Of a stretch of DNA of 64,000 nucleotides, positions 1-10,593 are shown piece by piece (position 1 is the first letter of the stretch; every line of letters starts with the position of its first letter). A model generated the notes under the pieces. The model was not told the origin of the DNA, did no database searches, and was given only the letters and a program-made list of their open reading frames with translations. Where the stretch lies: NCBI RefSeq assembly GCF_000517085.1, contig NZ_KI912107.1, positions 4,275,980 to 4,339,979 of the forward strand. The letters are read 5' to 3'. The position numbers were made by a program, and so were the translations under genes. Source of the DNA: Saccharicrinis fermentans DSM 9555 = JCM 21142. GTDB lineage: Bacteria; Bacteroidota; Bacteroidia; Bacteroidales; Marinilabiliaceae.

Positions 1-1054
<1,054 letters not shown>

Positions 1055-1083
1055 TTAATAAATAATAAAACAATAGCAATTCC

Positions 1084-1149
1084 ACTTCTGAATGCGTGAC
1101 GCATTATATTAAGAAGTTATTTGTTTTTATTATTCAAATACAATGCGTC
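1084..1149 (-). promoter_or_regulatory. candidate attenuator with mutually exclusive hairpins, metY leader
   Basis: Segment 1142-1149 is an exact 8-base complement of 1098-1105. Segment 1098-1105 can instead pair with 1091-1097 in a hairpin (7 bp, closed outside by 1084-1089 with 1112-1117). The two foldings exclude each other. A U-rich stretch follows on the minus-strand transcript before metY. This resembles a leader-peptide attenuator. The classic terminator U-run is not directly adjacent, so translational control is also possible. Confidence 0.45.
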
Positions 1150-1155
1150 GCGACA

Positions 1156-1197
1156 TTACAATGTCATCATCATTCGACACATCATATCCAATACCAT
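1156..1197 (-). CDS. methionine-rich leader peptide upstream of metY
   Basis: A 13-codon frame on the metY strand reads MVLDMMCRMMMTL then TAA. Six of 13 residues are Met (residues 1, 5, 6, 9, 10, 11) and one is Cys. It ends 113 bases before the metY start codon and is followed by complementary segments that can fold in alternative ways. The composition matches what a ribosome-stalling attenuator of a methionine gene would need. No clear Shine-Dalgarno is seen, which is common in this phylum. Function is inferred; chance occurrence is possible but unlikely given the composition and position. Confidence 0.55.
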   Translation of the reverse strand: MVLDMMCRMMMTL

Positions 1198-1435
1198 AAA
1201 AGAATGATTTGTAATAGCCTTTGAACCAAAGCTATTGGCATTAGTAGAAGTAGATATATAATTTATACGAATCACAATAAATTTTCGTTTACACAAATAA
1301 AGGAAATAATAAAGACAAATAAAAGAGTTTATCATCTTATTTAATAGGCTTTTCCATTTTTTTTAATTTCATAACGCAACCTTTTACAAAAATACAAGTC
1401 TAAGTAACTGTAACCATTTAAAAAAATCACCAACT

Positions 1436-1552
1436 ATGAAAAATGTCCTATTTACAAAATTATTCAAAATCAACAAATTAGACATCCCCGTAAGATTCCT
1501 ACTACTACAAGTGCTCGTGCTAATGGCAGCTATTTTTTTAATAGCCTTATAG
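1436..1552 (+). CDS. possible 38-residue membrane peptide
   Basis: ATG-to-TAG frame of 38 codons with a Lys-rich N-terminus (MKNVLFTKLFKINKLD) followed by a hydrophobic stretch of about 20 residues ending in LMAAIFLIAL, a single predicted membrane segment. It sits between the divergent metY leader and the convergent gene at 1611, and is followed by a hairpin at 1565-1604. I recognise no family. The layout (start, TM, hairpin after the stop) favours a real small gene, but the frame is short enough to be chance. Confidence 0.35.
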   Translation: MKNVLFTKLFKINKLDIPVRFLLLQVLVLMAAIFLIAL

Positions 1553-1564
1553 TACAAAAAGACC

Positions 1565-1604
1565 GAAGGCTGTCTCCAAAGTTAAACATGAAAAGGCAGC
1601 CTTC
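1565..1604. terminator. hairpin between convergent genes
   Basis: GAAGGCTG at 1565-1572 pairs perfectly with CAGCCTTC at 1597-1604, with a 24-base loop. It lies just after the small frame ending at 1552 and just before the stop of the minus-strand gene at 1611. No strong T-run follows, so the terminator role is tentative. Confidence 0.4.
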
Positions 1605-1610
1605 AAGCAA

Positions 1611-2567
1611 TTATCTTTTGAAGAGTCCTTCCTCACGCCCCTGTTTAAGTCCAAAATGATAAGTCAGGTCTACAATAGGCAATACAGGCGTTTCTGTTCC
1701 CTTACCCAAGGTGAGCCAATAACCAGCCATCAGTGAAAAATGAGGACTTATCTTCAATCTGAGCGACGAATTCTGTTCCAGAGAATTGCCTGCACTACCA
1801 TCAGAGAACAAAGCTCTTACAGCCACTGTGGCATACAAATTTTTGCGAACATAAAAATCGCCTTGCAGCCTAGCCGAGCCAAAACCACCTCCCCCCAGAA
1901 TCACATTGCTTCGTTGGCGAAGGAGTTTTCGTTGCATATATTCAACATCAGTCTTCTCTACCTCAAACCCATAATCATAGGCAATGGCACCCGTAACAAC
2001 AATATAGGCCTGTTCAACACTTCCGCACTGAATATCCTTTAAAAAAGGCTTACTCAAAATAAGTTCATTCTTAACCCCAATACTAATAGGCAAATTTCTA
2101 TCCAGTGGAAATATGCTGGAGTATTCCATTTTTTGTCCCCAATATAACATGGGAGCATACGAATACACTTGATGACGTGAAGCAAAATACCATTCACCCC
2201 CCAACCATTCTTTTTTTACGTAAAAAGCCGGTACCACTCCCAAACCAGCCAATGAAGTACCAAACTCAACACCTTTTCTGACAGAAAACCGTGATGGCAT
2301 AATAATACTAATATCACCGGCCCGTTGAGGAACCACACCAGCTGTCTCATAACTCCAAACAAAATCGGTACGAACATTGGAAGCCTTATAGCCCATCGGC
2401 TGCAGCGGATTAAACTTATTATATTCACTCTTTTTATTGGCGTCCTCCTGTCTTTTTCGAATTTCGCGTTTACTGGTTCCCTTATTCCTCCTTTGCGACA
2501 TTAAAAAGGAATGCTGACTGGCAAGCAGCACCAGTACCATGAAAAACAATTTAAATGAACTATTCAT
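1611..2567 (-). CDS. secreted conserved hypothetical protein, probable outer-membrane beta-barrel
   Basis: 318 residues with a Sec signal peptide of about 24 residues (hydrophobic MVLVLLASQHSFLMS core), then a basic Gln/Arg/Lys-rich linker (residues 25-50), then alternating short hydrophobic beta-like segments rich in Tyr, Gly and Ser, ending VDLTYHFGLKQG. This pattern suggests a small beta-barrel or cell-envelope protein. I recognise no named family and no enzyme motif. It is transcribed alone, with a -7-like box TAACTTTG at 2642-2649 about 75 bases upstream. Confidence 0.7.
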   Translation of the reverse strand: MNSSFKLFFMVLVLLASQHSFLMSQRRNKGTSKREIRKRQEDANKKSEYNKFNPLQPMGYKASNVRTDFVWSYETAGVVPQRAGDISIIMPSRFSVRKGVEFGTSLAGLGVVPAFYVKKEWLGGEWYFASRHQVYSYAPMLYWGQKMEYSSIFPLDRNLPISIGVKNELILSKPFLKDIQCGSVEQAYIVVTGAIAYDYGFEVEKTDVEYMQRKLLRQRSNVILGGGGFGSARLQGDFYVRKNLYATVAVRALFSDGSAGNSLEQNSSLRLKISPHFSLMAGYWLTLGKGTETPVLPIVDLTYHFGLKQGREEGLFKR

Positions 2568-2641
2568 CCCGTTGTAGTTTTAGCGATCCATTTATTTCGA
2601 TGAAACCATCCTGACATTTAACCATCCGCATAGTCCTCCTT

Positions 2642-2649
2642 CAAAGTTA
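2642..2649 (-). promoter_or_regulatory. -7 box TAACTTTG for the gene at 1611-2567
   Basis: Reading the minus strand, TAACTTTG exactly fits the Bacteroidota -7 consensus TAnnTTTG and lies 75 bases upstream of the start codon. No convincing -33 TTTG is seen. The rest of the 2568-2893 gap is AT-rich; a near-match TACATTTA just before the tetR-like gene may be that gene's promoter. Confidence 0.4.
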
Positions 2650-2893
2650 CAAAGCCTACAGACCCGTTACATCATCATTACACCCTATATAATATTACAT
2701 AGTTAATAAAACGAAAAGAAAACCAAAATATTTTGATGGATTTTAGACAAAAAACAATCATCAACAAATTACTAGTCTATACCTCCTTTTTAACGAATAC
2801 AAGAATTTCTGCATTCAAGTCACAAAAAACTCTAAAAACTTTTAGTGTAAAAATAGTTTCCAATTAGAAATACCTTTCTTACATTTACACACA

Positions 2894-3508
2894 ATGAAGA
2901 AGAAAGATTACATAGAAAAGATAACCCAGCTTTTTTTACAATATGGTATTAAGAGTGTGAGCATGGATGACATAGCCAAAGAACTGGGGATTTCAAAAAA
3001 AACACTTTACCAAATATATAGTGACAAAACAGAGCTAGTAAAAAAAAGCATTAACCATATTCTTGAGGAGATGGACAAAATCATAGAAGAGTTTAACAAT
3101 TCCTCTCTAAATGTCATTGAGAAGGAGGTCCATCAACGTAAAAAATACATAGATACCTACTTAAAAATTAAACCGACATATTTATTTGATTTAAAAAAAT
3201 TTTACCCGCAAATATTCACCGATTTTGTGGAACACAAAAATAAAATGATCATAAAAACAACCAGATCATTTATTGAAGAAGGGCAAGATCAAGGTTTCAT
3301 CAGACAGGATTTAGATGCTGATTTTATAAGTAAGCTGTCCATAACCTTGGCTTTTGCAGTATTTTATCCTGAAGTCAGCACCATATCAGAAGCAGACCTA
3401 ACATCTAAACATTTTTCCAATCAGTTTTTTATTTATCATATGAATGGTATTTGTTCTGAAAAAGGACGCAAGTTATTTAATGAACTAATACATAAAGATT
3501 CGCTTTAA
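2894..3508 (+). CDS. TetR/AcrR-family transcriptional regulator
   Basis: 204 residues. The N-terminal helix-turn-helix is clear: SMDDIAKELGISKKTLYQIY (residues about 23-42) followed by SDKTELVKKS. The remainder is the helical ligand-binding/dimer domain without recognisable motifs. It begins 22 bases before a TolC-adaptor-RND operon on the same strand and is almost certainly its local regulator, probably a repressor that responds to a pump substrate. The ligand is unknown. Confidence 0.92.
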   Translation: MKKKDYIEKITQLFLQYGIKSVSMDDIAKELGISKKTLYQIYSDKTELVKKSINHILEEMDKIIEEFNNSSLNVIEKEVHQRKKYIDTYLKIKPTYLFDLKKFYPQIFTDFVEHKNKMIIKTTRSFIEEGQDQGFIRQDLDADFISKLSITLAFAVFYPEVSTISEADLTSKHFSNQFFIYHMNGICSEKGRKLFNELIHKDSL

Positions 3509-3530
3509 ACATATAATAAACCAACAAGAT

Positions 3531-4841
3531 ATGACATCCAATATCAAACTACTGCTTATTCTATGGATAGCTGGCATTTCCCTTGAAGGAAGTGCACAAT
3601 CAGACACATTAAAAGTCTCTTTGAGACAAGCCATGGCCTATGCCACCGAGTTCGGCTACCAGAGTATCAATGCGCAACACGACATAGAAATAGCACAAAA
3701 AAAAGTAAATGAAACCATTTCTATTGGTTTACCGCAGATAACAGCCAGTGGTTCCCTAACCAAGAACTTGCTTATTCAAGAAATCGTTGCACAGATAGAC
3801 GGACAAACCCAACGATTTAAAATGGGAACCAATTACAGCAGTTCCTTTGGAGCACGTGCAGAACAGCTATTATTTGATGGCTCTTATCTAGTTGGTCTAC
3901 AAGCTAGCAAAGTATACGTACGTTTATCAGACAATGCCAAAGAAAAGACCGATATCGAAATTAAACAAGCTGTTGCTGAGGTATATTTTTTAGCCTCCAT
4001 GGCCGAAAAAAACATCCAAGAATTTGAAAGAAGTCTGAAAATAAACGAGAAAACATACCAGGAAACAAAGGTCTACTTTGACAATGGTATGAAAGAGGAT
4101 ATTGATGTGGATCAAATCAAGTTAATGGTAAATGAATCCAGACGTTTGTACCAAGAAGCCCTGCGACAAAAAGCCATCACAATGGCCATCCTGAAATTTT
4201 CAATGGGCTACGACATTGACAAGCCACTAATAGTTACAGAGAGCGTTACCGAATTATTGTCTCCCATCCCTCTCAATCCGGAGTTAGATTTTGAAATGAA
4301 CACTCACATTGATTATAAAACACTGCTCACACAGATAGACATTCAGGGCTTGGATATTAAAAACCAAAAAACACTAGCACTGCCCAGGTTAACAGGTTTT
4401 GCAAGTTATGATTACACCATGCTGGGCGATCAATTAAACGACCTAATCAATACGGATGCAGCAGCTATCGGACTAACCTTGAGTATACCCATATTTTCCA
4501 GCGGCTCACGATCTGCTCAACTCAAACAAAAAAAACTGGAACTCACCAAGCTAACTGTTGAAAAGCAAATGCTGGAACAAAGCTTAAAAAGAGATTTGCT
4601 GGTTGCAGAGACCAACCTCAAAAACGGAAAAATACAATATGACAACGCAAAAGAAGCACTGGATATTTCAACCAGAATATATCACAAATCCTTGGTCAAA
4701 TTCAAAAATGGTATCATGAACAGTCTCCAACTATCGCAAATTGAAAATAGCATGATAGAGGCTGTTATCACGCTAAGCCAAGCCTCTTCCAATTATTTTA
4801 ATATGTATATCAATTATCAAAAGATAACATCGCAATTGTAA
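3531..4841 (+). CDS. TolC-family outer membrane efflux protein
   Basis: 436 residues with a signal peptide ending GISLEGSAQ, then the duplicated long-helix architecture of outer membrane efflux proteins: an N-terminal LRQAMAYATEFGYQSINAQHDIEIAQKK-type start (first part quoted: LRQAMAYATE) and alternating coiled helices and beta segments such as SIPIFSSGSRSAQLKQ near residue 325. It forms the outer-membrane duct of the tripartite pump encoded by the next two genes (22 and 11 bases apart). Confidence 0.93.
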   Translation: MTSNIKLLLILWIAGISLEGSAQSDTLKVSLRQAMAYATEFGYQSINAQHDIEIAQKKVNETISIGLPQITASGSLTKNLLIQEIVAQIDGQTQRFKMGTNYSSSFGARAEQLLFDGSYLVGLQASKVYVRLSDNAKEKTDIEIKQAVAEVYFLASMAEKNIQEFERSLKINEKTYQETKVYFDNGMKEDIDVDQIKLMVNESRRLYQEALRQKAITMAILKFSMGYDIDKPLIVTESVTELLSPIPLNPELDFEMNTHIDYKTLLTQIDIQGLDIKNQKTLALPRLTGFASYDYTMLGDQLNDLINTDAAAIGLTLSIPIFSSGSRSAQLKQKKLELTKLTVEKQMLEQSLKRDLLVAETNLKNGKIQYDNAKEALDISTRIYHKSLVKFKNGIMNSLQLSQIENSMIEAVITLSQASSNYFNMYINYQKITSQL

Positions 4842-4863
4842 TATTATAAAAATACGCTACCTC

Positions 4864-5991
4864 ATGAAAAACCTTATAAAAAACACCATACTTACGATAC
4901 TGATAATGACGGCATCGGCATGTGGCTCCTCTGTAGACAAACCTACAGAACTTGCGGCATACAAAAAACAAATGACTGAACTTAAAAAGAAGATATCCTC
5001 ACTAGAAAACCAATTACAAGCAGAAGAAGGAACATCTGCCAACGTGGTAAACGTGACCGCAGACATCATACGACCTAAAACCTATGACCATTATATCGAA
5101 GTGACAGGTAAGGTAAAGGCCGACGAAAATACAATTATCAGTCCTGAAGGCGCCGGTAAAATAACCCAACTTTTAGTGGAGGAAGGTGACAAGGTGCGCA
5201 AAGGACAAGTATTGGCATATTTAAATACCGACGCCATAGAAAGCCAAATTATGCAGGCCAAGGCAGGTGTAGAATTGGCCGTTACCACCTACAATAGACA
5301 AAAGAATCTTTGGGATCAACATATCGGATCCGAAATAGAATACTTACAGGCCAAATCCAATAAAGAATCGCAAGAGCAAAACCTAAAAGCGTTACAAGCA
5401 CAACTGGCCATGTCAACTGTAAAATCTCAAATAGAAGGTATTGTAGACGAGGTTTTTCAGAAAAAAGGGGAAATTGCAGGACCCGCAATACCTTTTGCTC
5501 GCATCGTAAATATCGATGATATTTATATTAATGCGGAGGTGGGTGAAAGTTACTTAGGCCAAATCAATAAAGGAGACACCACAACGGTATATTTTCCAGC
5601 CCTCAAAAAAACTGTTGATGCCACCATCTTCAGATCGTCGATGATAATCAACGATATTTCCAGAACTTTCAGGGTACGCATTAACCTAAAAAATACAGAT
5701 CATGTGATCAAACCAAATCTGATATCCGTTGTGAAACTAAAGGTGTATAAAGCTAAAGATGTGCTTATTGTTCCATCCATACTGGTTAAACAAGATTTTA
5801 AAGGCGAATTTATTTTTATAGCTGAGGTAAAGGACGGAAAAACATGGGCAAAAAAACAATACGTTCAATCTGTTTTTAACTCCGATAACAAATCTATTAT
5901 TAAGGAAGGACTAAAAGATGGCGATGCCATTATCACCCAAGGCTACGACCAAATTGTGAACGGAACCGAAATATCAATTGTAAACCATTAA
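4864..5991 (+). CDS. RND efflux periplasmic adaptor (HlyD/AcrA family) lipoprotein
   Basis: 375 residues. The signal sequence ends in a lipobox-like TASAC with Cys20, predicting inner-membrane lipid anchoring. Residues about 30-55 are coiled coil. The lipoyl/barrel-sandwich halves are visible (EGAGKITQLLVEEGDKVRKG near 105; a second half near 195 with SQIEGIVDEVFQKKGE), then a beta-barrel domain and a C-terminal membrane-proximal domain. It links the RND pump to the TolC-like duct. Confidence 0.93.
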   Translation: MKNLIKNTILTILIMTASACGSSVDKPTELAAYKKQMTELKKKISSLENQLQAEEGTSANVVNVTADIIRPKTYDHYIEVTGKVKADENTIISPEGAGKITQLLVEEGDKVRKGQVLAYLNTDAIESQIMQAKAGVELAVTTYNRQKNLWDQHIGSEIEYLQAKSNKESQEQNLKALQAQLAMSTVKSQIEGIVDEVFQKKGEIAGPAIPFARIVNIDDIYINAEVGESYLGQINKGDTTTVYFPALKKTVDATIFRSSMIINDISRTFRVRINLKNTDHVIKPNLISVVKLKVYKAKDVLIVPSILVKQDFKGEFIFIAEVKDGKTWAKKQYVQSVFNSDNKSIIKEGLKDGDAIITQGYDQIVNGTEISIVNH

Positions 5992-6002
5992 GCAATACTG
6001 TT

Positions 6003-9000
6003 ATGGCTCAAAGAAAAGACGAGGATGTAGAAGAGCATGGCTATAGAAAATTTAAGCCCACTTTTGCTGCCTTAAAAAATAAAAACACCATATATCTATT
6101 AACCTTTTTCCTATTTATTGCCGGTATCACCTCCTATCAATCCATGGAGCGTGAACTGTTTCCTGAAGTGGTCATTCCATATATTATGGTCCGTACGCTT
6201 CACCCAGGTAACAGTCCCTCAGACATGGAGAATCTGATCACACGACCCATAGAAAAAGAATTAAAAGGTTTGAACGGCGTAAAAAAAATGTCATCATCCT
6301 CTTACCAGGATTATAGTTTAATTGTTGTTGAATTTGAAACAGACGTAGAAGTTAAACAAGCTTTACAAGATGTCAAGGACCAAGTGGATAAAGCGAAAAC
6401 AGAGCTTCCGGATGACTTAGACGAAGACCCCGTTGTAGATGATATTGATTTCACCGAATTCCCCATCCTTAATATTAATCTTTCGGGAGACTATTCCATC
6501 TACGAACTAAAAAAGTTTGCCGAGGACCTGCAAGATGACTTTGAAGCCTTACGTTCAGTGAGAGAAGCGGACATCATTGGGGTGGACGAAAGAGAGATTC
6601 AAATCAATGTAGACCCATTCAGACTAGAAGCCATGGATCTTACATTTTACGATGTGGAGCAAGCCCTCATCGCTGAAAATGTCACCATAGGAGCCGGTGA
6701 GCTCCGGATAGATGGAACCCGACGATCCATCACCACTCAGGCCGATTATCGATCCATCGAAGAAATAAAAAACACCATTGTCAGCGCAAAAGAAGGACAT
6801 ATCCGTTACATCAAAGATGTAGCAGAAGTGGTGGATGGTTTTGAGGAAAAAACCTCCATATCAGTTCTAAACAGACAGCCTGTGGTCACACTATCTATCG
6901 TAAAAAGAAGCGGAGAAAACCTCCTGGATGCCACAGAACAGATCTATAAGATCATAAACGAGCGACAAGCCGATGGCTTGCTCCCTAAAGATATTAAGAT
7001 CGTTATCACCGACGATCAAAGTACCAGCATCAAAGACCAGATCAGTAACCTTGAAAACAGTATCATCATGGGAATGCTATTGGTAATACTGGTTCTTTAC
7101 ATTTTTATGGGTATCCGAAATGCTATTTTTTCGGGACTGGCTATCCCCATGTCTATGTTTATTTCTTTTTGGCTGCTATCACAGTTTGGCTATACAATAA
7201 ACACCATGATCTTATTTGGCCTGTTACTGGCACTGGGTATGCTGGTAGACAATGCCATCGTGGTGGTTGAAAATGTATACCGTTTACACGAAGAAGGCTT
7301 GTCTAAAATGGAAGCGGTTAAAAATGGAGTCAGTGAAATTGCAATTCCCATCATCTCCTCCACAGCAACCACCTTGGCCGCCTTCTTACCCTTGCTGTTT
7401 TGGCCTGGTATCGTAGGCGACTTTATGAGCTATATGCCCATAACCCTCATCATAGTCCTGTCTTCATCACTCTTTGTAGCCTTGATTCTAAATCCTGTTT
7501 TTGCAGCCCGTTTCATGAAAATTGAAGACATAAGAGCCAAGAAAAACAGAAAAGTACTATTTTCTATCGTTGGTGGAATGGCCCTATTGGGTCTGATATT
7601 TTACACTTTAGGATCCATACTTTGGGGCAATATTTTTATACTCCCCCTGCTAATCACTTCCATTAATATATTGGCCACAAAACCTTTTGCCATATGGTTT
7701 CAGGAAAAAGGCATTCCTCTCATGGAGAATATGTACGAGAAAACTTTAAGAAAGGCATTGACTAAAAACACATCCGTTATATTGCTGATTTCCTCTGTTC
7801 TGTTATTTATTTTCTCCATCATATTTTTCAGCGGAAGCAACCCCAACGTCATATTTTTCCCTGAGAATGAACCCAAAACAATATACGTAACAGCCGAACT
7901 GCCCCTCGGTACAGACTTGGATATGACCGATTCTTTGACTCTGAAAGTTGAGGATAGAATATACGAAACACTCAACCAATACGAACATATTGTTAAGTCG
8001 GTTGGTATAACGATCGGTAAAGGCAAAGGCGGTTTGTTCGAAGGCGACCGCTCACCTAATAAATCGTTAACCACCATTACTTTTGTGGAGTACGAAGACA
8101 GACATGGAATTAGCACTACCGCTATTATGCAAGAACTCACCAAATCATTTCAAGGTTTTGTGGGTGCCAAAATATTTATCGAGAAAGAAGACGAAGGACC
8201 TCCAGTGGGCAAACCCATTAATATAGAGGTGTCTGGGGATGATTTTGAGCAGCTCATTGCTACCTCGCAGGATATCATACGCCTCATCAATGAAGACAAA
8301 ATACCTGGCATAGAAGAACTCCAAATGGATATCAACCCCAACAAGCCCGAAATGCTACTGGAGATCGACCGGGAGAAAGCGCGCCGTTTCGGTTTATCAA
8401 CATCTATGATTGCCAGCACTATCCGTACTGCCGTATACGGTAGCAATGTAGATAAATACAAAGAGGGAGAAGATGAATTTGAAATGATGGTGCGACTGGC
8501 AAAAAAATACCGCAGCAGTACCACCCAACTCTTAAACTTAAAGATACGAGTGGAGCATGACGGAACACCCTATTATGTGCCTATTTCATCAGTGGCTGAT
8601 TATAAATACACATCCACCTACGAAAAAATTAATCGCATTGATAATTCAAGGGTCATAACAGTCTACTCTAATGTTAACGAAGGATACAATGCCAATGTAA
8701 TTAACGCACGCATCAAAGAACTATTGGCCGACTACCCCAAACCGAAGGGTTGCAAGTGGAAGATGACAGGAGAACAAGAAAGCCAACAAGAGACTTCTGA
8801 CTTTTTGGTGGGAGCTTTGCTATTGGCCGTTGCCTTGATATCCATGATACTTATCACCCAATTTAACTCAGCCATTAAACCTTTGATTATCCTAGGAACC
8901 GTACTTTTAAGCACCATCGGCGTATTTATGGGTCTGGCTACTTTTAAAATGGATTTCGTAATTCTGATGACAGGTGTGGGTATTGTTTCATTGGCTGGTA

Positions 9001-9413
9001 TCGTGGTGAATAACGGTATTGTCCTAATCGACTACATCGATATTCTACGAAAAGAAAAGAAGAAAGAAAAAGGACTGAAAGAATACCAAAGATTACCCAT
9101 GGAAGATGAAGTGGAATGTATTATTAAAGGCGGTAAAACAAGACTTCGTCCGGTTCTGCTCACAGCCATCACCACCATACTCGGACTTGTACCCTTGGCC
9201 ACTGGTTTTAACTTCGATTTCTTTGGTTTACTCAACGAACTAAACCCACACATATATTTTGGAGGTGACAACGCCGATTTCTGGTCACCTATGTCATGGA
9301 CTGTGATCTTTGGCTTGAGCACTTCTACCGTACTCACTCTGATCATGTCGCCAGTTATGTTTTTAGTAGCTGTCAGACTTAGAAACAGACTATTCTCCGA
9401 AAAAAAAGAATAA
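6003..9413 (+). CDS. RND efflux transporter permease (AcrB/HAE1-like)
   Basis: 1136 residues, slightly longer than the typical 1030-1060. Twelve membrane segments are arranged as TM1, a large periplasmic loop, TM2-7, a second loop and TM8-12. The TM4 proton-relay motif reads GMLVDNAIVVVENVYRLHEE, and the TM10-11 repeat has SLAGIVVNNGIVLIDYID. Last gene of the tetR-tolC-adaptor-permease operon. Substrate cannot be told from sequence; drug or toxic-compound export is typical. Extra residues sit in a cytoplasmic loop near 505-570 and the 1020-1075 region. Confidence 0.95.
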   Translation: MAQRKDEDVEEHGYRKFKPTFAALKNKNTIYLLTFFLFIAGITSYQSMERELFPEVVIPYIMVRTLHPGNSPSDMENLITRPIEKELKGLNGVKKMSSSSYQDYSLIVVEFETDVEVKQALQDVKDQVDKAKTELPDDLDEDPVVDDIDFTEFPILNINLSGDYSIYELKKFAEDLQDDFEALRSVREADIIGVDEREIQINVDPFRLEAMDLTFYDVEQALIAENVTIGAGELRIDGTRRSITTQADYRSIEEIKNTIVSAKEGHIRYIKDVAEVVDGFEEKTSISVLNRQPVVTLSIVKRSGENLLDATEQIYKIINERQADGLLPKDIKIVITDDQSTSIKDQISNLENSIIMGMLLVILVLYIFMGIRNAIFSGLAIPMSMFISFWLLSQFGYTINTMILFGLLLALGMLVDNAIVVVENVYRLHEEGLSKMEAVKNGVSEIAIPIISSTATTLAAFLPLLFWPGIVGDFMSYMPITLIIVLSSSLFVALILNPVFAARFMKIEDIRAKKNRKVLFSIVGGMALLGLIFYTLGSILWGNIFILPLLITSINILATKPFAIWFQEKGIPLMENMYEKTLRKALTKNTSVILLISSVLLFIFSIIFFSGSNPNVIFFPENEPKTIYVTAELPLGTDLDMTDSLTLKVEDRIYETLNQYEHIVKSVGITIGKGKGGLFEGDRSPNKSLTTITFVEYEDRHGISTTAIMQELTKSFQGFVGAKIFIEKEDEGPPVGKPINIEVSGDDFEQLIATSQDIIRLINEDKIPGIEELQMDINPNKPEMLLEIDREKARRFGLSTSMIASTIRTAVYGSNVDKYKEGEDEFEMMVRLAKKYRSSTTQLLNLKIRVEHDGTPYYVPISSVADYKYTSTYEKINRIDNSRVITVYSNVNEGYNANVINARIKELLADYPKPKGCKWKMTGEQESQQETSDFLVGALLLAVALISMILITQFNSAIKPLIILGTVLLSTIGVFMGLATFKMDFVILMTGVGIVSLAGIVVNNGIVLIDYIDILRKEKKKEKGLKEYQRLPMEDEVECIIKGGKTRLRPVLLTAITTILGLVPLATGFNFDFFGLLNELNPHIYFGGDNADFWSPMSWTVIFGLSTSTVLTLIMSPVMFLVAVRLRNRLFSEKKE

Positions 9414-9440
9414 AGTCTTGCAGCCCATCAACACCATCAA

Positions 9441-9480
9441 CAAAGCCCTGATGAACAACAATTCACCAGGGCTTTGTTTT
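9441..9480. terminator. Rho-independent terminator between the convergent efflux operon and GMP reductase gene
   Basis: Perfect 10-bp stem CAAAGCCCTG (9441-9450) with CAGGGCTTTG (9467-9476), 16-base loop, then TTTT. It lies directly after the permease stop and abuts the stop of the opposite gene, so it may serve both strands. Confidence 0.88.
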
Positions 9481-10519
9481 ATTTTGAATACACTTTATTT
9501 TCTTGTTCCGCTACCCGAATAAAAGTAGTCCGTTTAGATAGCTCTTTTAATTTTGACGCACCCACATATGTACATGTACTACGCAGGCCACCAAGAATAT
9601 CTTGCAGCGTATGTTCTACAGGGCCACGATAAGCTACTTCCACCGTCTTACCTTCGCTAGCTCGATATTCTGCAACACCTCCCACATGTTTATCCATGGC
9701 AGTGGCAGAGCTCATACCATAAAACTGCTTATATACTTTACCTTCTTTTTCGATGGTTTCGCCACCACTCTCGTCATGACCGGCCAACATACCTCCCAAC
9801 ATCACAAAATCAGCTCCGGCACCAAAAGCCTTAGATACATCACCTGGAACAGAGCAACCTCCATCACTGATAATCAGCCCTCCCAGACCATGAGCTGCAT
9901 CTGCACATTCAATAATTGCCGAAAGCTGAGGATATCCCACGCCGGTTTTAACCCGTGTAGTACAAACCGAACCAGGTCCTATACCCACCTTAACAACATC
10001 AGCACCTGCCAGCAGAAGTTCCTCTACCATCTCTCCGGTTACCACATTACCTGCAATAATCACTTTGTCAGTAAATTGGGTCCTTGCTCTCTTTACAAAA
10101 GACACAAAATGTTCTGAATAACCATTGGCCACGTCAATACAAATAAATTTTAACGACTTATTAAAGTCTAATATTTGAGTCACTTTATCAAAATCAGCCT
10201 CACCGGTACCTGTACTTACCGCGATATAATCTTCTATTCCTTTGGGAGCACTATTTATAAACGTATTCCATTCTTCCACTGTGTAATGCTTATGAATCGC
10301 AGAAAAAAGCTTTTTCTTACCCAAAGCAATGGCCATTTCAAAGGTTCCCACAGTATCCATATTAGCTGCCATCACAGGAATACCTGTCCATTGCACACTA
10401 CTATGCAAAAACTTAAATGTTCGTTCCAAACAAACCTGTGATCTACTTTTTAATGTAGATCGTTTAGGCCGAAACATAACATCCTTAAAACCTAATTTAA
10501 TTTCATTTTCTATTCTCAT
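9479..10519 (-). CDS. guaC: GMP reductase
   Basis: Converts GMP to IMP with NADPH (purine salvage). 346 residues from the ATG at 10519. The upstream ATG at 10564 would add 15 unrelated residues, while [20 protein letters not shown] is the family start. Catalytic Cys186 lies in [24 protein letters not shown] and [12 protein letters not shown] match the phosphate-binding loops. There are no CBS domains and the C-terminus [18 protein letters not shown] is typical of GMP reductase rather than IMP dehydrogenase. Confidence 0.9.
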   Translation of the reverse strand: MRIENEIKLGFKDVMFRPKRSTLKSRSQVCLERTFKFLHSSVQWTGIPVMAANMDTVGTFEMAIALGKKKLFSAIHKHYTVEEWNTFINSAPKGIEDYIAVSTGTGEADFDKVTQILDFNKSLKFICIDVANGYSEHFVSFVKRARTQFTDKVIIAGNVVTGEMVEELLLAGADVVKVGIGPGSVCTTRVKTGVGYPQLSAIIECADAAHGLGGLIISDGGCSVPGDVSKAFGAGADFVMLGGMLAGHDESGGETIEKEGKVYKQFYGMSSATAMDKHVGGVAEYRASEGKTVEVAYRGPVEHTLQDILGGLRSTCTYVGASKLKELSKRTTFIRVAEQENKVYSK

Positions 10520-10593
10520 AATATCAATCTTTAGCGCACAAAAAAAGGCGGCAATCAATACCAACCTTTAAATATCTTACTTAATATATAACT

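Noticed and set aside
7700-8143. Long open frame on the minus strand inside the RND permease gene
   Set aside because: Shadow of a strongly recognisable gene; composition is not protein-like and there is no start context. The same holds for minus-strand frames at 8150-8524 and 9032-9346.
9602-10117. 171-residue plus-strand frame opposite GMP reductase
   Set aside because: Shadow frame of a clear gene; no hydrophobic, motif or start evidence.
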